From assembly GCF_001558155.1 (NCBI RefSeq), contig NZ_LOAS01000023.1, forward strand, positions 62,001 to 126,000: DNA of 64,000 nucleotides, given 5' to 3'. Under the pieces are notes generated by a model. It saw only the letters and a list, made by a program, of their open reading frames with translations. It made no database searches and was not told the origin of the DNA. How positions within the stretch are numbered: the first letter of the stretch is position 1; every line of letters begins with the position of its first letter. Source of the stretch: Aliiruegeria sabulilitoris. Its GTDB lineage: Bacteria; Pseudomonadota; Alphaproteobacteria; Rhodobacterales; Rhodobacteraceae. The translations under genes were made by a program, and so were the position numbers. This document shows positions 59,128-64,000 of this stretch, in pieces.

Positions 59128-60756
59128 TCAGAGCTGGCTCCTGATTGGCAGTATTCCGTAGACGCCTGACATGAACTTGCGCCACGCAGATCTTGAAGGC
59201 TCTTTTCTATGGGCTACCCAGGAACCGTCCTTGCCGCGGGCAAGCCATTCGATCTGGCCATTCTCGCCAAGCCGAAGCCTGTAGGCGACGTCCACGAGTG
59301 CGCGGTCGAAGTTCGCCATAGCGCGCTGAGCACTCTCCCGATCCTCCAGCAGGATTCCCATTTCGGTATTGATGAACACCGACCGCGGATCCCAGTTGAA
59401 CGAGCCGATGAACAAGTAGTGTCGGTCGATCGTGAAGGCTTTGCTGTGAAGGCCTGAGAGCGATTGGCCGAGGCCGAGAAGCTCGCGATCCGGGCGAGCC
59501 TTGTCCGGCCGAAGCTCCCACAGCTCGACCCCTGCCTCAAGCAGGTCCTTTCTGTAATGCGCATAGTGACCGTGCACGGGTGTCACATCGGTGGAGTCGA
59601 GCGAGTTGGTCAGGATCCGAACCTGCACGCCACGTTCCTCCAGCGACGCCAGGAATTCCGTTCCCCTTTCGCCAGGAACGAAATAGGCGGATACCACGAC
59701 CAGCTCGGTCTGAGCGGACTGGAAGTAGGGAATCATTGCGGCGAACAGGGTCTCTGTCGTGTCGGATCTGGAGTCGGCCTTTTCGGGCGGATCGGCCATG
59801 ACGGTCGCCGGAACCCAATCGAGCACCAGGTCGCCGGAGTTCAGGGCGTCACGGATGCCTTGCGTCAGCGCATCTCCATATTCCGTTGTACGCGCCTGTT
59901 CGGCGAGCACCGACAGACGGCTCCTGGCCTCCCCGAGTGACAGTTTTTTGTCTCTGTTCCTGACCACGTCCGCGACCGGGATCGCGAAAGGGCTATTCCA
60001 ATAGTCGTCGAAACTCCGGGAAACCTCGCGGGCGACCGGACCGGCCGCGAGAAGATCGAGATCGTCGTAATTGCTGTCGTCCCGGGCGGCGAAATACTCG
60101 GCGCCGATGTTTCGGCCTCCCACGACCGTGACCTGATTGTCGAAGGTCATGGACTTGTTGTGCATCCGCCGGGTGACCCGGCGAAAGTCGAACGCCGAGG
60201 CGATATTCTTGCCAAGGCCCCGCGCGAACGGATTGAAAAGGCGGATGTCGAAGTTCGGATGAGAACTCAGCGCGGCCGTCATGGCGTCGTAGCTACTGGT
60301 GTCCATGTCATCGACAAGAAGCCGAACACGCACGCCACGATCGGCCGCCTCCAACAGGGACCAGGTGAACAGATGGCCGGTCGGATCGTCGTGAAGCAGA
60401 TAGTATTGCGCATCGATGCTCCGTTCGGCCTTTTCCGACAGCACAAGCCGAACACCCAGAGCTTCAGGGCCATCCACGAGCATGTGGATGCCCGAACGGC
60501 CGTCACCCGGATCGCCGAGGCCCTTTGACCGCTGCGCGAGAAAGGTCGTCCCGGTGTCCTCCGGAGCGAATGACGGGCTCTTTTGAACATTGGGCGGACT
60601 GCCAGCGCAGCCTGACAGAGCGACGCTGAAAGCCGTGGCCATCAACAGACGTGCCGGCACGCCCCGGAATTTCCGAGATGTCCCGAAGGCCGACATCGAG
60701 CCGGCCTTTGGATCTGCAATGGGAACGTCGAGCATCGCACGGCTGCCTTCAGTCAT
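59128..60756 (-). CDS. Phospholipase D-like lipoprotein (cardiolipin-synthase/PLD superfamily)
   Basis: 542 aa. Two HKD motifs, HNKSMTFD at His199 and HSKAFTID at His437, each followed by the usual G-N/F-N segment (GGRNIGAEY, GSFNWDPRS), so both half-sites are intact. A lipoprotein-like leader (ATAFSVALSGC) is near residue 48; the start at ATG 60756 is supported by ATGA overlap with the upstream phosphatase gene, but an internal ATG at 60696 would give a more normal signal length. Probably acts on phosphodiesters in the envelope. Confidence 0.85.
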   Translation of the reverse strand: MTEGSRAMLDVPIADPKAGSMSAFGTSRKFRGVPARLLMATAFSVALSGCAGSPPNVQKSPSFAPEDTGTTFLAQRSKGLGDPGDGRSGIHMLVDGPEALGVRLVLSEKAERSIDAQYYLLHDDPTGHLFTWSLLEAADRGVRVRLLVDDMDTSSYDAMTAALSSHPNFDIRLFNPFARGLGKNIASAFDFRRVTRRMHNKSMTFDNQVTVVGGRNIGAEYFAARDDSNYDDLDLLAAGPVAREVSRSFDDYWNSPFAIPVADVVRNRDKKLSLGEARSRLSVLAEQARTTEYGDALTQGIRDALNSGDLVLDWVPATVMADPPEKADSRSDTTETLFAAMIPYFQSAQTELVVVSAYFVPGERGTEFLASLEERGVQVRILTNSLDSTDVTPVHGHYAHYRKDLLEAGVELWELRPDKARPDRELLGLGQSLSGLHSKAFTIDRHYLFIGSFNWDPRSVFINTEMGILLEDRESAQRAMANFDRALVDVAYRLRLGENGQIEWLARGKDGSWVAHRKEPSRSAWRKFMSGVYGILPIRSQL

Positions 60757-62444
60757 TCAGTAACCTCGGTCATGATCCGGCCGCTGGCGCCAGATGGCTG
60801 GCGAATGCCGAGATAGGCGGAGATTGTGAGGGCGACGTCGACAGTCTCGACGGGACGTCCTATCCGACCCTGCGGCACACCCGGGCCCATCCAGATGACC
60901 GGTACGTTGGTATCATAGCGCCATGGCGAGCCGTGCGAGCCGGTGACCGACTGGCCGTCGAAATCCGCGACGAACCAATGAGGTTCGAACACCACGTAGA
61001 TGTCGCCCGAGCGGTCCTCGTTGAAATTGGCGAGCACGGCTTGGGTGACCGGTGTGTTGGCCACGGCGCCGGCACGAAGATCCTCGCTGGACACTGCGTA
61101 GGCGATGCCGGGGAACGCGCGCAACTCCTCCGCAACCCGGTGGGAGACCTCGCCAAGGTCGAGGCCCTTTTCTGCGATGACATCGCGATTGAGGTAGAGG
61201 TAGGGCTGGAAGAACTGGTCCACGAGGTCTTCGCCAACGCCGAATTCCGCCTTGAGCGCCAGGATCGCATCGTTTGTGTCAATGTCGTCGAAGTTGAAGT
61301 ATTGCCCACCGATACCGAGCGCGTTCAGGTATCCCGGCGCTTCGGAAGCACCGTGGTCGGCCGACAGTACCACCAGCGTCCGATCCAACCCGACCTTCTC
61401 GTCGACGAAGGAAAGGAAGTCCGCAAGTGTCCGGTCGAGCCGATGCAGATTGACCTCGGATTCCAGGCTCGAAGCCCCGAAGAAATGGCCGACGTAATCT
61501 GTCGATGAAAAGCTGACCGACAAGTAGTCCGTCACGCCGTCCGTGCCGAGGTCTTCGGCGACCAGAAGCTCCTTGGCGAAGTCCGCCGTGATTTCATCCC
61601 CGGCGGGAGACACTGTCAGAAGCGTGGTGAAGTAATCCCCGTCAGCCGGCCCAAAGGGATGCGGGAACGTGCGGCCATAGCCTGGAAAATCGGTCTCCCA
61701 CTCCATGTCGTCCGCATCGCCGAACAGATAGGTCGCGGGGTCTGCCCCAAGCTCCCAGGCGGTGTCCGCGTAGGCCAGCGGCATGCCCTTGGCATTCCAG
61801 GCATCAACCCAGTCGGGAAGGGCCTGCATGTAATAGGTGCTGGTGGTCATCTCGCCGGCAGCTTTCGAGAACCAGTAGGCCGTGCCTGTGTGGCCTGCCA
61901 TCGTGATCGCGCCGCGGTCCTTTACCGACACGCCGAACACCTTGGCATTGGGCCCGAGTGACAGGGCGATCTCGTCACCGATGGTGGTGGTGCGGATGTT
62001 GCGGGGCGAGCGGCCCTGGGTCGTGGCGAGCTTTTGCGTCGGGTCGATCTCGGTCGCGGTATTCACGCCCCCACCTTCGCCAACCAGCGGATAGTCTGGA
62101 TCCTCGACGTTGTAGACCAACTCGCCCGAGGCCCGGTCCAGCCAGACATTGGCGACCATACCGTGGATCGCCGGATCGGTGCCGGTGGCAAGCGTGGCGT
62201 GGCCGACCACCGTTTCGGTGTTGGCATGGCGGTGATGGGCATCGACGAAGAAGGCGCCTTCGTCGAGCAGGCGACGGAAGCCGCCTTCGCCAAATCCTGC
62301 CGAATAACGGTCGATCAGATCAGTGCGCAGTTGGTCGACCGTGATCTGAAGGACCAGTCGGACCGGTTTGTCCACGTCCTGTGCCGTCGCGGTTTTTGCC
62401 GCAAGCAATGCCGCCAAAATGGTTGCCAAGTGGTTTTGCATCAT
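60753..62444 (-). CDS. PafA-like alkaline phosphatase family protein
   Basis: 563 aa with a signal peptide (ILAALLAAKTATAQ). Alkaline-phosphatase superfamily: the metal/nucleophile segment ITVDQLRTDLI and ANTETVVGHATLATG (probable Thr nucleophile), STDYVGHFFG, and the distal metal motif SADHGASEAPG followed by GSHGSPWRYD. The spacing fits the calcium/zinc-dependent phosphomonoesterases of the PafA type found in marine bacteria and Bacteroidetes. Translationally coupled to the PLD-like gene. Confidence 0.85.
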   Translation of the reverse strand: MMQNHLATILAALLAAKTATAQDVDKPVRLVLQITVDQLRTDLIDRYSAGFGEGGFRRLLDEGAFFVDAHHRHANTETVVGHATLATGTDPAIHGMVANVWLDRASGELVYNVEDPDYPLVGEGGGVNTATEIDPTQKLATTQGRSPRNIRTTTIGDEIALSLGPNAKVFGVSVKDRGAITMAGHTGTAYWFSKAAGEMTTSTYYMQALPDWVDAWNAKGMPLAYADTAWELGADPATYLFGDADDMEWETDFPGYGRTFPHPFGPADGDYFTTLLTVSPAGDEITADFAKELLVAEDLGTDGVTDYLSVSFSSTDYVGHFFGASSLESEVNLHRLDRTLADFLSFVDEKVGLDRTLVVLSADHGASEAPGYLNALGIGGQYFNFDDIDTNDAILALKAEFGVGEDLVDQFFQPYLYLNRDVIAEKGLDLGEVSHRVAEELRAFPGIAYAVSSEDLRAGAVANTPVTQAVLANFNEDRSGDIYVVFEPHWFVADFDGQSVTGSHGSPWRYDTNVPVIWMGPGVPQGRIGRPVETVDVALTISAYLGIRQPSGASGRIMTEVTE

Positions 62445-62609
62445 TCTCTCTCCCCGTTTCGCCGGTCATTGGGTCGCAATCTGCTCAGGATGCCGGTCCC
62501 GTTTACCGGCCAATGCTCGTTGACCGTCGCCCCGCGCAGGGGGCGTCTTGTGACCATACCATCAGGACGCCCGAGTTCAGAACTCCAGTACCTCATTGGC
62601 TGCCCCTGG

Positions 62610-62978
62610 TCAGCGCATTAGATCCGAGACGATGCCGATGGCCTCGAGCACCGTGGCTGTGTCGCGGGCAACCCGGTAGACATCATTGTCGTAGCGCACA
62701 TAGCCCTGGCCCGGCATCAAAGGCGGAAGACGCCAGCGGTCATAATCGTCGATCCAGACGTAGTCGCCGGAGAGTTTGTCGCCCTTGCGATAGATCTTCT
62801 TGTACTGTCCGGGCGGCATCCCACCTGGCTTCTTGGCCAAACCGGGCGGGGTCCCTTTGGCCTTGCCTGGCGGGATGATATAGGCCTTTCCGGGCTTCTT
62901 GTTGTCCGCAATCGCCGGCCCCGCCAACGCCGTAAGGGCGACGGACAAGGCCAGTATGAGTGTGGTTCTTGTGGTCAT
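62610..62978 (-). CDS. Exported RcnB-like small protein
   Basis: 122 aa. Signal peptide (LILALSVALTALAGPAIA), then a Lys/Gly/Pro-rich segment with repeated PPG (IPPGKAKGTPPGLAKKPGGMPP) and a C-terminal RcnB-type domain (YVWIDDYDRWRLPPLMPGQGYVRY followed by DVYRVA). RcnB of E. coli takes part in nickel/cobalt homeostasis; no rcnA is here, so the role is open. GGAGG six bases before ATG 62978 sets the start. Confidence 0.8.
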   Translation of the reverse strand: MTTRTTLILALSVALTALAGPAIADNKKPGKAYIIPPGKAKGTPPGLAKKPGGMPPGQYKKIYRKGDKLSGDYVWIDDYDRWRLPPLMPGQGYVRYDNDVYRVARDTATVLEAIGIVSDLMR

Positions 62979-63091
62979 GATCATCCTCCGATCCTGTCTT
63001 CCCCGGATGAGGGTGGTTGAGGAACGCCCGGGTCCATCCGGATCTGCTCCCGAGCCTCTTTCCAACGTGCCAAGGCGCAGCAAAGCCTCCA

Positions 63092-63952
63092 TTACGCGGG
63101 CTCTGCGGCCGGTAACTTCCACCTGCCGTCGAGGATCTCCTCCCGGGGCTGGTACATCCGTACAGCATAGTTCCAGCCGGGCGTTACCGGAATGCAGTTC
63201 ACGCGCTCATCGCCGCAGTCGCCGAAATGCAGCGTGAAGGCGCCGTCCTCATTCGGCTCGGTGGAGAAATTGTTGTAGCTGTTCACGCCCAGACCGTTCG
63301 CCTCGAGATAGCCCTCGGCATTGTGGACGGTCACCGACCCGAAGGCATCGACAGGAACATCCTTGACGGTGACCTTGCAAGGTGTTTCGCCGTCGGTTTT
63401 GTCAACGCAGCCGAGCACGTAGGACGCTGCTCGGATGGGATCGACTTCACCTTTGGTTCCGAGGACGCCGGAGTTGGAGGTGCCGAAGCGCGCGAGTTCG
63501 ACTGGGGCCTTCACAAGGCCGTCGAAGGTCTCCACGTCGAGCGTGTGGCTAGCTCCGCCAACAAAGACCGCATTCATGTCGTGGTCCTGGTTGATAACCT
63601 GCGCGGAAATGTATCCCGCGCCCGTGTCCGGCAGGATCAACGTCGCACCTTCGCCGATGTCGATCACCGCGATGCAGTATAGGGTGTCGCAGTTCATCCG
63701 GATCGTAGCCTGCTGATCGATCGGCGTGGGCGTGCGAATATGGACAAACGCATTTACGCCGCCAGACAGCGAAAGGTATTTTCTGAACGCGATATCTGAA
63801 GCCGCACGCACGAAATTGTCCAACGGCACGGAAATCTCGCGGCCGTCGAGAAAGCCCCGAAGGTTGTCCGAGGCGTTCTGCGTGGTCGCAGGGGAAACTT
63901 GCGCGATGGCCATCGTGATGGCGACGGGACCAAAAGTAAGGGTTTTGCGCAT
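63092..63952 (-). CDS. DUF1254/DUF1214 domain protein, short form
   Basis: 286 aa. Possible signal peptide (residues 1-25). A DUF1254-type segment (RMNCDTLYCIAVIDIGEG, YISAQVINQDHDMNAVFVG) is followed by the DUF1214 end (GWNYAVRMYQPREEILDGRWKLPAAEPA). Typical two-domain members are about 450 aa, so the N-terminal part is shortened. Purine-rich GGGGAAGAAA precedes the ATG. Function unknown. The gene lies near the right edge but is complete. Confidence 0.8.
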   Translation of the reverse strand: MRKTLTFGPVAITMAIAQVSPATTQNASDNLRGFLDGREISVPLDNFVRAASDIAFRKYLSLSGGVNAFVHIRTPTPIDQQATIRMNCDTLYCIAVIDIGEGATLILPDTGAGYISAQVINQDHDMNAVFVGGASHTLDVETFDGLVKAPVELARFGTSNSGVLGTKGEVDPIRAASYVLGCVDKTDGETPCKVTVKDVPVDAFGSVTVHNAEGYLEANGLGVNSYNNFSTEPNEDGAFTLHFGDCGDERVNCIPVTPGWNYAVRMYQPREEILDGRWKLPAAEPA

Positions 63953-64000
63953 TTTCTTCCCCTTCTTCCCTCACATATCGGCCGCAGCGATTGGCAGCAC

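Noticed and set aside
62445-62609. Pho box upstream of the PafA-like phosphatase
   Set aside because: No pair of CTGTCAT-like half sites with 11-base spacing was found on either strand.

Overview
This 64 kb window looks like the chromosome of a high-G+C alphaproteobacterium, most likely a member of the Rhodobacterales (Roseobacter group). That placement is inferred from gene content: a GapR/DUF2312 protein, a DUF6314 protein, a ScfR-type acyl-CoA regulator, several Tat-like exported binding proteins, an Entner-Doudoroff type zwf-pgl-pgi operon, and a dispersed intergenic element with the core GCCTCCGGCGGGGATATTT. Coding density is high and genes sit in short operons. I see no rRNA, tRNA, CRISPR array, prophage or complete insertion sequence.

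Layout. 0-9.4 kb: 3' end of gap with its terminator; a SsuABC/TauABC-like importer; rpe; an M20 amidohydrolase; a TetR repressor divergent from a large FMN/Fe-S/FAD oxidoreductase with a clear operator between them; a CBS-domain protein. 9.5-17.2 kb: a complete Na+-translocating NADH:quinone oxidoreductase operon (nqrABCDEF, minus strand) with the flavin transferase apbE and maturation factor nqrM divergent from it. 17.2-22.6 kb: a DMP19-like protein, purB, a DUF6314 protein, a lipoprotein lytic transglycosylase and a radical SAM protein. 22.7-29.6 kb: sugar catabolism (zwf-pgl-pgi; a GntR/FCD regulator divergent from a sugar-acid dehydrogenase pair preceded by what looks like the remnant of an enolase-superfamily dehydratase). 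29.8-32 kb: an NHL-repeat protein and a chromate transporter.

The most striking locus is 32.5-40.2 kb. A giant single-chain 2-oxoacid:ferredoxin oxidoreductase (about 1660 aa, with an unusual C-terminal extension carrying another Fe-S motif) overlaps by ATGA with a 919-aa fusion of the two subunits of an NfnAB/SudAB-type NADH-dependent ferredoxin:NADP+ oxidoreductase. Together they could form a pyruvate (2-oxoacid):NAD(P)+ oxidoreductase module in a presumably aerobic bacterium that also has Nqr. A pyruvate-kinase-like protein with an N-terminal extension lies 1.3 kb downstream. Paired TTTRCAAA boxes upstream resemble sites of ScfR/PccR regulators, and a ScfR gene lies at 48.8 kb.

43.2-54.9 kb: a five-gene branched-chain-amino-acid-type ABC importer (minus strand), divergent from ScfR, which heads a probable operon with a single-domain response regulator, a small two-TM protein and an SLC5-symporter/histidine-kinase fusion, followed by an orphan FliM-like protein. 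55-58.8 kb: a DUF442 phosphatase-like protein, a DksA/TraR protein with an FNR-type box upstream, a degenerate FadJ-like protein, and gapR. 58.8-64 kb: an accessory-looking stretch of exported proteins (phospholipase D-like lipoprotein coupled to a PafA-like phosphatase, an RcnB-like protein, a DUF1254/DUF1214 protein).
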